Assembly: GCA_900642245.1 (NCBI GenBank)
Contig: CAAAJI010000027.1
Location: 305,455 to 369,454, forward strand
Source of the DNA: Fragilaria radians
Lineage: Eukaryota > Bacillariophyta > Fragilariophyceae > Fragilariales > Fragilariaceae
Reading direction: 5' to 3'
Length of the DNA: 64,000 nt
The position numbers and the translations under genes were made by a program. This document shows, piece by piece, positions 46,421 through 57,162 of this stretch (position 1 is the first letter of the stretch; each line of letters opens with the position of its first letter). The notes under the pieces are model-generated. The model searched no databases. It had not been told where the DNA came from and saw only the letters and a list, made by a program, of their open reading frames with translations.

Positions 46421-48292
46421 ATGATACAATGGAATTGTTTTCGAACATTTCTAATCCAAACCGATCTTTTGCTGTTAAGTTCGGCATTATTGGTGTGCCG
46501 TCCATTGAGTCAATCGATGTGGATGAGAAGATTTGAATCGAGTGAGAGTATGAGAGTTAAAATTGGATATCATGCTATCCAAAGAAGTAACCGGATCAAC
46601 AGTATTCCACGTTCCTCAGCGGATACGAATTTTGTAGAGGGAGTGTTTGAAACAGTCCAAGATACTCGTAAGCGCTTAGTGGCAAATCGCTTCATTGAAG
46701 AGTTACAAGAAAATATAAATTCGAATGCTCCACTTTCCCAACGCGATTTTCAAAAGTATACTTCAGATATTGACAATCGAATTATAAACATGCAAAAAAA
46801 GGAAATTAGATTAAAGCAAGTTCTTCGTGAACTCACCAACGAGAAAAATAGAAAAATCTATACAAATAATAATAAAGATACGAGTAAACTGGATGATTTG
46901 CTGCTCGCAAAAAAACGAGTGGAGGAAAAGTTAAAGACAGTTCAAGAATTTGAAATGCTTTATTCGAAACAAAAGAGCTTACTACTTTCCTGGAATAGCA
47001 AGAAAGTTATGCCTCGAAACAAAATGAGCATTTTTCAATTCTTTCGGAATGGCAATGGCGATGACGCTTCGACGATGAAACTTGAAGATGCACTAGAAGA
47101 ATCCACGACAAGTCTGGTTGATGGAGTCTTTGAAACTGTGCAAGACTATAGAACAAAAGCTAACAATCAACGTTACACGCAGGTTCTGCAAGATATTATT
47201 CAATCTGGTGTCGTCATCTCCGCACAAGAAGAACAACGCCGTACAAAAGAATTAGAATATCAAATTTTAATAACCAAGGAGAAGTTGAAAAAATTGAAAC
47301 TTGCCATCAAAGAATTATCTAAGGAAGAAGCCTCAACCAAAGATTTGCTTCGAAAAGAGGTTCTGTCTCTAGCTCGTCAACGAGTGGATGAGAAACTATC
47401 TAGAATTCAGGAACAATGCGATTCCTATGAAAAACAAATGCAATTGGTATTAATTGCCGCAGGAAAAGCATCAATCGATAGTCTTTCCTCAGATACATCA
47501 TCATCATCATCATACTTTGCGCCCAGTAAAGTTTTTGCTACCATGTCGCAGTTTTTCCAAAAGTCAAATTACAGTGATCCTGTGGATGACAACAATGACA
47601 ACAACAATAGCAACAACAACACTATGACAAAGTTATTAAGTGGAACATTGAAGAATGTTCAGTCCGTTCCTCAACTTTTATTTTCCACTCTTTCGAGTAG
47701 AAAGACAACAACACTTACCAATGAAACGGATGTACAAGGAAGATTCAATCCGTTGAGTGGTGCTCAAAATCTCTTATTAACCCTATGGGAAAAGCGTGCC
47801 TTAGTTCAAGAGGAATGGATTGTGGCATTTCCCAAGAGTGAGATTGACCCCGGTCAAGTGAAACCAATTTGTGTGGCAGGACTTGATCTTCTAGTTGTAG
47901 CTTCCCGTGACCAATCCAAACTCTATTGTATCGCCAATTCCTGTTCTCATTTAGGAACTCCACTAGAAACGGGAATGATGGAACGTCGTTTAGTCCTCCC
48001 TACAGAGCGGGCTAAAACAGCTGGAGCGGCTGAGGTAGAAAAAGTAGACGAAACAAATGGAAGTGAACGAGATTTTCAAGATTGTATTATATGTCCTCTT
48101 CACCGGACTGCCTTTTCTTTGGAAACTGGTGATGTAATTGGGGAGTGGTGTCCTTACCCACCCCTCCTTGGAGCAATGATGGGTAATGTAAAGGCTAAGT
48201 CAGCTGTGGCTGTTTTTGATATACGAACAAGAGGAAAGAACATTGAGATTAAGCTAAATTCGCAACTAAATTCTATAGAGTTTAAAGAATAA
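46421..48292 (+). CDS. Rieske [2Fe-2S] domain protein with duplicated coiled-coil region
   Basis: Frame of 623 aa from the ATG at 46421; in-frame alternatives at 46517 and 46550. The first 30 residues are hydrophobic (LLLLSSALLV) and could be a signal sequence. Residues about 70-200 and 232-345 are two related modules: FVEGVFETVQD and LVDGVFETVQD, each leading into a Lys/Glu-rich coiled coil. A Ser/Asp/Asn-rich linker follows. The C-terminal domain (about 465-605) is Rieske: CSHLGTPLETG (Cys508, His510) and CPLHRTAFSLETGDV (Cys558, His561), the four cluster ligands, with about 47 residues between the two boxes. It then has WCPYPPLLG. The cluster should transfer electrons; the partner is unknown. 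Plastid location is plausible, not shown. The coiled-coil plus Rieske layout is not one I know. Confidence 0.85.
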   Translation: MIQWNCFRTFLIQTDLLLLSSALLVCRPLSQSMWMRRFESSESMRVKIGYHAIQRSNRINSIPRSSADTNFVEGVFETVQDTRKRLVANRFIEELQENINSNAPLSQRDFQKYTSDIDNRIINMQKKEIRLKQVLRELTNEKNRKIYTNNNKDTSKLDDLLLAKKRVEEKLKTVQEFEMLYSKQKSLLLSWNSKKVMPRNKMSIFQFFRNGNGDDASTMKLEDALEESTTSLVDGVFETVQDYRTKANNQRYTQVLQDIIQSGVVISAQEEQRRTKELEYQILITKEKLKKLKLAIKELSKEEASTKDLLRKEVLSLARQRVDEKLSRIQEQCDSYEKQMQLVLIAAGKASIDSLSSDTSSSSSYFAPSKVFATMSQFFQKSNYSDPVDDNNDNNNSNNNTMTKLLSGTLKNVQSVPQLLFSTLSSRKTTTLTNETDVQGRFNPLSGAQNLLLTLWEKRALVQEEWIVAFPKSEIDPGQVKPICVAGLDLLVVASRDQSKLYCIANSCSHLGTPLETGMMERRLVLPTERAKTAGAAEVEKVDETNGSERDFQDCIICPLHRTAFSLETGDVIGEWCPYPPLLGAMMGNVKAKSAVAVFDIRTRGKNIEIKLNSQLNSIEFKE

Positions 48293-48995
48293 AGAAATGA
48301 GAACAAATTAGGTACAAGGTCTGCAATACCAAATGGCCATCACGAGTAAAAGAGAGAACTCTAGCAATTGTTCTGTAGCGAATTTTTCACTTGACTAACA
48401 GTTGTCTTAATAAATCTCTCAATTCAAAAGGATGAGAAAGATTCCCATTTAAACAACATTGAATAATTCAAGGATTGGGAGTTTGGAAGGAAATCATTGC
48501 AACTGTACAATGGAATGAAAGAATTCACAGTTTTGAGTTGTGTGCAGTCAAATTTATCTGACTCCAATTGATATTTACATTGAAGTCAATTCTAAACTAG
48601 ATCTCCTGAGATGTGGTAAGCGCAATTGCATAGTTAACATATATGTCTACAACCTTTGAGACAAATAATTTATGTGAAGGAAAGGCCTGCATTTGAATTG
48701 TCTTGATTGTTGTTTTAATCTACAAAACTTTCAAGGGCTAGTGAATGCTTATATTCCCGGCTCTTTTGTACACTTCAATCTATTCCTATCTGATTTTTGT
48801 CAGACATCAAGTAACCTTTGGCTGGTGCAAAATGTTGAAGATGGTGGTATGTAAAATGTTGCTGTTATCTTGTCAAGATTTCTACAAATTCTTGTACTAT
48901 TTTGACGAAGGAACTCCCTATCATTTTATTCACCATAAGGTTAATGAGATAATCTTTTGAGTTGATGGACCTAAGGGTTACAAGGTTAGGATTTA
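48293..48995. other. Spacer before the copia LTR
   Basis: AT-rich 3' flank of the Rieske gene. A 71-codon ATG frame (48745-48960) has no motif. No gene recognised. Confidence 0.4.
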
Positions 48996-49490
48996 TGTTG
49001 GAAATATCCCTTACGTTCATTCAAGACTTAGTTTGTTTAGGGTTTATCCAATTGGGATATTAAGAATTCGAAAATGTGTGTGTCATCAACTAATGGGTCA
49101 CCATTAGATTAATCTTTTAAATTAGTCACAACTTTTTTTTCAATTTGTTTGTTCAAGTTATCCTCTTTTACCGTCATCTTTGTTTATTGAAGAGACTACT
49201 TCTCAACAAGTTTAAACGTGGGTACCTGCTTAGTTCTCTTCTTTACTTTCGGTTTCGATCTTGGATTCTNNNNNNNNNNNNNNNNNNNNNNNNNGGTCAC
49301 CATTAGATTAATCTTTTAAATTAGTCACAACTTTTTTTTCAATTTGTTTGTTCAAGTTATCCTCTTTTACCGTCATCTTTGTTTATTGAAGAGACTACTT
49401 CTCAACAAGTTTAAACGTGGGTACCTGCTTAGTTCTCTTCTTTACTTTCGGTTTCGATCTTGGATTCTTTTGATTGAGTTTTCATTGCTT
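48996..49490 (+). repeat. Probable 5' LTR of a Ty1/copia element, containing an assembly gap
   Basis: The stretch begins TGTTGGAAATATCCC, a typical copia LTR start, and lies just upstream of the gag start codon (49521). It contains 25 N (49270-49294) flanked by a perfect duplication. If that duplication is artificial, the LTR is about 300 bp. No 3' LTR is recognised downstream, so the boundaries are provisional. Confidence 0.5.
49270..49294. other. Assembly gap (25 N) with identical 174-bp flanks
   Basis: The 174 bases before the gap (49096-49269) and the 174 bases after it (49295-49468) are identical, including a run of eight T. This is what an unmerged contig overlap looks like. Confidence 0.97.
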
Positions 49491-49520
49491 TTTTTGTTGG
49501 TACTCATCTTACAAGTCAAT

Positions 49521-51153
49521 ATGACAGACTTAAGCATCATTAGAGTGATTCCTTTTTGTGCAAAGGTTGATGAATGGCCTATTTGCAGCAAGAAGTTACC
49601 TGCAAAAGCTAAGAGTTGATGATAGTTTTGATGAAGTTTCAGATCAAGGAAAGAGGATGTTAAAGATTATCGCGTTAACAACATTGCGCTCACAGAACTG
49701 AACTTATCAATTGATGTCAAGACTAGTAACGGAAATATTACTTTTAATTTGGTTAAAGGGTGTAAATCAAAGGATTATCCTGATGGTAATGCCGCAACTG
49801 CGTGGGAAAGACTCAAGAATAAGTATGAACCAATTTTTGCCCCCTCTATGGTTGAGTTAGAGAAGTATGTCAGAGGTCTAGCATTGAAAAAGGGTCAAGA
49901 TCCTGAAGTCCGGATTACTGAACTGGAAGATATTTGCGTGAGACTTGAAGATATGGGTTCAAGCATTCTGGATACCAAATTTATGATCCACATGTTGAAC
50001 AATCTCACTCCTGATTATGATTTGCAATTTGCTTTACTGGAGAAAATAGTAGGTGACGCTGAGAAACTCTAAACAGTTGAAGAAATCAAGGCTGAATTGA
50101 GTCTTCATTTTGAAAGGTTAAACAAGAATGCAAATGAGAACAAAGAAGGTGAAGTTTTAGAAGAACGTGCTTTTTTCACCGGACGATGTAAAAATTGCGG
50201 TCAACTTGGTCATAAGGCAATTCTGTGCAAGAAGAAGCAAATCAACAATGTCAGAAATAACAGTAACATGACCGGGTCAACTATTGTCAAAAAATTGGGC
50301 ATGTAAAGAAAATGGTCATGTTTATTGTCTAAATATGATGAAGAAGGAATTGTTCTTATTGGAATTTATGTTGATGATTGCCTGGTTATTAGCAAAGAAG
50401 GTCAAATTTCCAAGTTGATTACTGATTTGAGAGCTGGTGGTTTCAACCTTAAAGTTACAACGCAATTGACTGATTATTTGAGTTGTTGCGTCTTGGAAAA
50501 TGAGTCAAGAAACGAGATTTTAATGCATTTGATCAACAATCTGAAAGATAAGTTTGAAGAAGAAGTAGCCCAGAAAAGAGGCTATAAAACACCTGGAACA
50601 CCGAGATTTAAAATTGTTTGACCAGATGATAATTTGGAGTTGATAGACGATGAAATGCAGAAAAGATATCGCTCTGGAGTTGGTATACTCCTTTATTTGA
50701 CAAAGCATTTGCGACCAGTTTGACAAAGCATTCGCGACCAGATCTTTGTAATGTTGTTAGAGAACTTTCCAAATGCATGGATGGAGTGACTTTGGGTACT
50801 TATCTGAGGGTTGTTAAGTTTGTGCTTGATTCGAAATTTTTTGGCTTAAAACTCTGCCCAAAATTTAACAATACACACTGGAATCTCGAGGTCTTTTGTG
50901 ACAGTGACTGGGCTGGAGACCCAGAGACGAGGATCAGCGTTACTGGTTTTATTGTTTATCCTCAAAATGCACCTGTTTGCTGGCGCTCCAAGGCGCAAAA
51001 AGGAGTTACTCTCTCAAGCAATGAGGCAGAGTATGTTGCAATCTCTGAGGCTGTAAAGGAGATCAAAATTGTGTATGTTCTTCTCAGAGATACTGGGATT
51101 GAAATGACTTTGCCGATAGTATCTCAGGTGCTTTCTTACTTGGCAAAGCTTTA
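49521..51153 (+). mobile_element. Internally deleted Ty1/copia element (gag joined to end of RT and RNase H)
   Basis: Gag begins at 49521 (MTDLSIIRVIPFCAKVDEWP) and continues with frame breaks to a zinc knuckle CKNCGQLGHKAILC (C-X2-C-X4-H-X4-C) near 50190. At about 50300-50330 gag runs straight into the RT catalytic region (GIYVDDCLVIS), so protease, integrase and the first half of RT are missing. RT continues (TDYLSC, YRSGVGILLYL). A 23-bp tandem duplication at 50696-50741 shifts the frame. RNase H follows (VVRELSKCMDG, CDSDWAGDPETR, SSNEAEYVAISEAV) and stops abruptly at 51153, where an unrelated repeat starts. Not autonomous. Confidence 0.88.
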
Positions 51154-51154
51154 A

Positions 51155-51355
51155 TATCCAATGCTCTTGTTTAGCAAATTTTAGATATCCTTAATGAAAG
51201 CAACTGAAAAGATGGCAATGAAAATTATGTGTAACGTAAAAGACTAAATTAATAGTATCATTGGCAAAAGGATCAAGCATAAGATAGGATTCTAACCCAA
51301 GACATCTCAAATACTTGACACTTCTAAAGTAGTCCACTTCAGCTGGTAAAAATTG
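51155..51355 (-). repeat. Candidate tRNA-derived SINE, copy 1
   Basis: Read on the minus strand: a tRNA-like head with an A-box-like segment (TTTACCAGCTGAAGTGG, 51350-51334) and a B-box-like segment (GGTTAGAATCC, 51297-51287), then a body whose distal 62 bases (51161-51222) match 56195-56256 with about 7 differences. The same order of parts occurs in copy 2. No cloverleaf that would make a working tRNA is evident. Confidence 0.5.
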
Positions 51356-52975
51356 GAAATGCAAGCCTTTTTGGATTCGATCAATAGAAGGCGCTTGTCA
51401 TAAAATGAATGATAGAACCACCCATTGGACCCTTCAAGGATACTATATTGTTGTCATGGTGAAACAACAAAGCTGTTGTTTCAACATACACCTTTTCACA
51501 TAGACCGTGAAGGTTTGTACCTCTTTCGGAATTTCCAAAATCAAGTAGCTGTCAACACTAGCACTATTGCCTATTCTGTATTACACAAATGTAGGCAATC
51601 CAATTGGCAATGGCTATATTATGAAGTATTTGGATTTTTTTCTCCAATAGTCACAAAGAATGCAACCACAACAAAGTCAGCCTTCTTGAACTTACTTCAG
51701 TTGACTTGGAGTAGCTAAATAGAGGCATAGTAAGTCCTTTCTATCAAGAATTCAAACAGATAGTATGACAACTTTGCAACTGTGACCCTTTCCTCAAAGT
51801 AAAAGAGCTTATATGATATACTATGCACAAAAACCGTATCATAAACGACTACGCAAGGAACTGCATGTAAGTTTAAACGTAAGATAATCATCCACTTAGT
51901 GATCAATCTTGTCAAGACACGACACAAGGAGAAGGAGTGAATGACGTCAACACCTTCTCATCTTGCCGTAGAAAATCGATGTATAATAAATGTTTTACTA
52001 CATGGATTATTGTGCTTCAGAATGCATTAGCTAAAAGTTTCAATTCAATAGCTGCATGGGAAGAAAGCAAGGCCTTTTCCAAATAAAGCATATGACTGCA
52101 CTTGACCTTGAGAATGAGACTAGTTGAATATTGCTTTCATAGAGAATGTAAGCGGTGGATTGTTTGATTATTCTTATATGAATTCTTAACAACACACAAC
52201 CGCATCTAATGATATAAGTAGTCTCAGTTTATTCACTCACTTTGAATACTATGGCAAAATCTAGTCAATGTCTTCATGAATCTATGAATGTCCAGAGAAT
52301 CATGATAAAAAATCTAGGGACTACTAAATATCAAGAAGTGGCAGCATAGCATGGCCATGGCATATGACTATCAAGAAATGTGATTTAACTTATCAGTCTT
52401 CAATTCTTTACTAATCCTTGTTACTAATCTTTAATATCCCCTGTATACGTTGTGGTGAAACGAAATGACTGTTTACCTATTACCACTTACCTTGATCAAA
52501 TGTTTAGTGAGAAGCAAAATTATTGTTGATTTTAGCTATAAAAAAGTCATGCACTGGAGTAGCATCAATGTTTGAGGATTGAATATGCCCTAATCTGCTT
52601 CGTCATCATACATTAAAATCAGCCACTGATTGAATCAAATGAATGTGATTGATACAATACACCCGAATGAATATGATCAATACAATACTTACTACGCTAC
52701 GAATAAGAAGAAAAGATAATAAAGGAAGAAGGAGAAGAAAAGGAGTAACAATCAAAATTGTAAGGCTAGTAGTTAGGAATTTAGGCATGATTCCGAATCG
52801 GAAGACAGGCGTCACAGCTGGTGACATTGCCTGTTGTGTCCTAACACAATGCCCGTGTACCAGTGCACCTTAGCCAGTATTAAACAGTCCCCGCGATTTG
52901 GACTCATGAACTCATGCAAAACCGTGCAGGAGGTACCGACGCCATCACCATTGATGGCTGGAAACCTTGGGCAAA
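51356..52975. other. Spacer, includes probable LTR side of the next copia element
   Basis: A 97-codon frame (51425-51718) has no motif I know. The stretch 52600-52975 lies just downstream of the minus-strand copia stop and should contain its 3' LTR, but with no second copy in the window I cannot set its borders. Confidence 0.4.
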
Positions 52976-54910
52976 TCATAGATTGTAAAGGATGGAGCCA
53001 AGAAGCTTGCGCCGGCAATCGGATGGAAGCACCTTTGTAAATAAATCCGCATGGTTTGTTTGTGTATCTTCCTTGATCACTTCCAATACGCCTGCCGCTA
53101 CCGCCTCTCGTACTGCATGGTAGTTGATCGCATTGTGCCTTTTGGTTAAGACTGACTCGGGTAGACTGGTGTTTTTCACAACACCTTGATTGTCGCCAAA
53201 GACCTGTGCTGGGCCTTCAATCGGAATACCAAACATCCATAATTTATAACGCATTGAAATAATCAGATCACAAGCTGTCCGAAGGGCAACAAATTCGCTG
53301 CCAAATGTTGAAGTCTCCACAGTGTTTTGTCGACGACTGAGCCATAGAATGGGTGAGTTCTGTACAAACACAAGAATACCAGTGTGTGATCGTTGCGTCA
53401 CGAGGTTACCAGCATGGTTTGCATCCACAAATGTGTAAATATTAACTGGATATCCCAACGGTTCAGGCATATGCGGCGGCAATTCCTCTTCCATAACTTC
53501 ATAGAACAACATCCAGTCTGGTTTTGCTGCTGTTGGTGTGTGAGGGAGAGGGTCAGTTGGATCAAAGATAATTTGGGACTTATCGTGTTTGTGTAGGTAT
53601 GCAAAGATGTGATAGACTGCTTCCAGGTGTCCCACTCATGGGAGCGCAAGATGTTGTGAGAGTAAAGCAACCTCGATGTAAATGTCAAGTCATCCCAACT
53701 CAACCGCCCATCGCTAAACCCCAATCAACTGCGAGTATCGTGAAGACTCATCCGCATTACATTCTTCTGTCACATCCATTTCTGGCCTGTAAGTTGTACT
53801 TGAAAATGGTGCCTTCGCTGTGGATTTTAAACTCCAACCTTCTTCTTGCAGGAGTAGTTTCACACTTCGAACTGCATTGCGTACATATGTGTGGGCCGAG
53901 AAGGACCAATATTCGCGTCCAGTATTGTCCCTGGGTCTTGTAACTCGTTCAACATCCGCCCCTAGATATTGCATTGGTGGACCAACACTTCTCGGGTTAA
54001 GCTCATATGATTCCTTTATTTTCTCCAGGTGTATTTTCGGTGAGTGCAAAACAATTAATACATCGTCAACATATACCAGCAGGTACTCATAATATTTGAA
54101 TCCGCATGGCTTTGCATTTGCTCGACGGTAAACATCAGGGTCAGCAATGGTTGATTGGAATCCCATGTCTATCAACGACAAGTTAAACATTGCTCGCCAT
54201 GACGCACCACTGGACTTCAGTCCGTACAATGCTTGCGCCACCTTTACAACCATCCCTTGTTGCGATCCGAATTCAGCACCAGCAACAAACCATACCTTTT
54301 TGCGGCAAGGAGCGTTCAAGTATGCATTTCCAACGTCACAAGCCATGATGTCGAGATCATTCAAAACTGCAATCAGGAAAGCAAGACGCACACTGTCTCT
54401 GCTTACCACACTTGAGTATGTTATGCTTGCTGGTGGTTCTGTTAAATGCCCACCAGCAACAAATCGGGCCTTCTGCGTTAGATCCATCTTGACGTCAAAA
54501 ATCATGTGGCAGGTGATTTCCTGAAATCCAACGTATGCACTCTTATTCTGTTGCAGTTGTTCCGGTGTCATGCTTTCATCGAACTCAAATGCTATCATTT
54601 CTTTGTTCAATTCCTTTTGAATGGCTTTCCACCAGAAATCCGTTTCAGTTTCCTTGTCAATTGCCAGCGCCTCTTGCACTGAGTGCGGTAGTCGGACACC
54701 ATATTTATGACTTGTTTTCCAATATTTGCCTTTTACCTTTGTAATGATTTGATTGCGAGTGCGGAGTGTTTCCGACACCCACCATTTAAATGCTGGCTCT
54801 TCCAATTTAATCGGATTTGAGTCCTTCACATGTTTAAGGTCAACCCAGTCAGCCGATCCGTCTTTCCAATGACATAACAGCTTCCAGCCTTTTATGAAAG
54901 AGCAGTAAAA
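52976..54910 (-). mobile_element. Ty1/copia RT-RNase H block, inactivated by three nonsense codons
   Basis: Minus strand, one continuous frame from about 54900 to a stop at 52976 except for three stops. The integrase-RT linker GWKLLCHWKDGSADWVDL comes first, then RVT_2 with CDVGNAYLNAP, QALYGLKSSGASWRAMF and LLVYVDDVLIV. RNase H begins after LIGV and has VDANHAGNLVTQRSHTG, ILWLSRRQNTVETSTFGSE, FGDNQGVVKN and KRHNAINYH, ending YNL. Stops are TAG 53716-53714, TGA 53692-53690 and TGA 53638-53636, all within about 80 bases. Apart from these the frame is open. Gag, protease and most of integrase are absent. It is another lineage than the element at 49.5 kb and looks less AT-rich. Confidence 0.92.
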
Positions 54911-56190
54911 GATGAAGATGAAACCAGGAGGCAGGAAGAGAGGAAGTGGGAGATCAAGCACAGGCAATTGTTAACTCTGGGTCTGGACTAGATTACCAAA
55001 TTTATATACCGCTTGGATGGGCCCCATGGGTGAGGGTAACGTATAGCGGTCAAACTCAAAAAGGATTACACTGAAGAGAGTGAAGTTCCAGTCCTTGTGA
55101 CCTTCCAGCAAAGATCCCTGTGGATTCCAATACCAGCTGCTTTACGTGTTTTAGTTCTGGTGTCAGCTCACCCAAAATTACGGAGTTTTGTCCGACTTTG
55201 CACTTGGTCTATGCTATTGCTTGGGCCTAAGGCTCCACTTGCGCACTATCCAGCGTTTATAGTCTGCCTTGCAACAACTTCACTCAAAAAGTAAATCCAC
55301 TAGTGAACAGTGAAAATGTGGCTTTTAAGGACTTGTACGTGTCCCAGGCTATAAAAATAACCCGATTGTTATCCCAACAGCGCTCACCAGGCCCGGGGCT
55401 TGTGCTATCACGAGTGATTTGAGGTTTACTCCTCCACTCTGCAACTACTTCCGTAGCCCTTCAACGTGGGATTTATACAGTTTTCTTCTGCCTCTCAGCT
55501 GGGATCGTCAACGGGGATTAAAGGTTTGCGTTCAAAATTCTTGGTTTATGCTTGGAGAGGGAGAGCCAAGTATAATATAGTTTCTTGCTTCTCCCGCAGT
55601 GCGTTTATAAGGTAAGTTTTTAGGAGTTTCTTGCTTCTCCAGCAGTGATGCGTTTTGGTTAAAAGCCAATTAAGCCTGGCGTGGGTCGTACAAAATTGTT
55701 CCCGGCTTGTTATTTTTCTGTAGCTATGCCACTACAATTTTATATACTTTTCTTGTCTTGTTTTATAGAGTTGTCCCTCTGATGTGCTAGTTGAGTGTTA
55801 GGTAGGACCTTTTTAGCAATGCAGCAGAAAAGGAATTTTTGCAAGAAATGACAATCAACACACACACACACATAAGTGTCGATGCAACCAAGATGAGAAA
55901 AGCAACACACACAAGTGCTATACCTTTGTTGTTACCTTTTAGTTACTTTTGCAGCTGAGGGATTCTGGGTCGTGATAAACTGGAAAGGTAAATTTGTTCT
56001 AAAATAAAATTAAGCTATAAATTATTTTTTTGTGTAAATTGTGAGCCGATAATTTAATTTACTATTGTCTATCTTAGCAATAAAGAGGATTGCTATATTT
56101 ACCGTTGCAAACCCTTTCCTGAACCGTTAAGAGAAGCCAAAGATATTCTAACATATATCTTAACTTCTCTAACATACCAAAGATTTAACA
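54911..56190. other. Spacer of mixed composition
   Basis: No gene recognised. Around 55000-55700 the sequence is visibly richer in G and C than neighbours. A short direct repeat GTTTCTTGCTTCTCC[C/A]GCAGTG occurs near 55582 and 55626, and a (CA)n tract is at about 55858-55872. Confidence 0.45.
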
Positions 56191-56400
56191 ATCAATGATC
56201 TTGTTTAGCAAGTTTTAGATATCCTTGATAAAAGCAACTGAAAAACTGGCGATGAAGAGTATCTATAACAAATATAACGGAATAATAGTTGTAGTTCCAA
56301 AAATATCCTTCGTCATGTAGGACTCAAACCCAGAGCATTGCGTTTACTTGACAGTACACAACCAGTTCCACTTCCAACTGGTAACACTAAACTATGTAAA
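56190..56400 (-). repeat. Candidate tRNA-derived SINE, copy 2
   Basis: Read on the minus strand: A-box-like TAGTGTTACCAGTTGG (56389-56374), B-box-like GGTTTGAGTCC (56330-56320), about 59 bases from the start of A to the start of B, then a body ending in the 62-base block shared with copy 1 (56195-56256). The similarity between the copies spans both head and body, in the same order. Confidence 0.5.
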
Positions 56401-56429
56401 CTATCACAATATCTAACTAGAAATAGAAG

Positions 56430-57162
56430 GTGAAATTTGTTGGATTAAACAAACCAGAAGAATTGAAAGATTGGAAAAGGACTGGAAAAACAATTTAAAG
56501 AAGAAAACGCTAAATATTTCAGTGGGAGCAGCATTCATACTTGGTTTAATTATATAGATGAGTTAATCAACATTGGTAATGGTGGAGCAATGCAAGCATG
56601 CAAGACCGGAAATTTGAGTTATGAAGTAACTCAGCTTGATGGAGGAAAATTTGTTGTGACTTTGAAAAACGTGAAATATGTTCCAGAAATCTGCTCCAAC
56701 TTGTTTAGTTTGAATAAAGCACTCAAGAATGGTTTTAAGCTGACTAATGATGAGGTTATTGTTAGCATCACAAAGAAACACGTCAATCTGACATTTGACC
56801 GAGTAATCAAGACTCTTGATGATGGTTGTGTGACTGGTGTTATGATGAGACCAATACTCAGTGAAAGGGCTTACGGCGGATATGGTCATATAATAATTGA
56901 AAAGGAAAAGAGCTTTGATTTCAATCATCTTCATAGGATTTTCGGACATTGTGGACATGAAACTCTTAAGAATACGGTCAAGATGTATGGTTTCAAGTCG
57001 TCTGGAGTGCTTTAAACTTGTGAAGAGGGTGCTATTGCTAAAGTACAACAGAAGAATGTTAACAAGAATTGGTTAGGGTCAAGCAATGTCCCAGATGAGC
57101 GACTTTACATTGATATAAGCTCAATTTAGGAAAGAAGCTTTGGACGAGCAAAGTTCTGGTAG
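56430..57162 (+). mobile_element. Ty1/copia fragment: protease end and pre-integrase zinc region
   Basis: Plus-strand reading from INIGNGGAMQACKTG (about 56565-56610) through VTLKNVKYVPEICSNLFSL and the zinc-binding HLHRIFGHCGHETL (H-x-H type) to YIDISSI and ERSFGRAKFW at about 57160. Stops interrupt it (TAA after GVL at 57013-57015, TAG at 57127-57129), and one of the expected cysteines is lost (EEGAIAK). It covers part of what the 49.5-kb element lacks and could derive from the same lineage. The right end abuts the M16 pseudogene. Confidence 0.85.

Noticed and set aside
51280..51350. Functional tRNA gene
   Set aside because: B-box-like sequence is present, but I could not pair an acceptor stem or anticodon arm; better explained as a tRNA-derived repeat.
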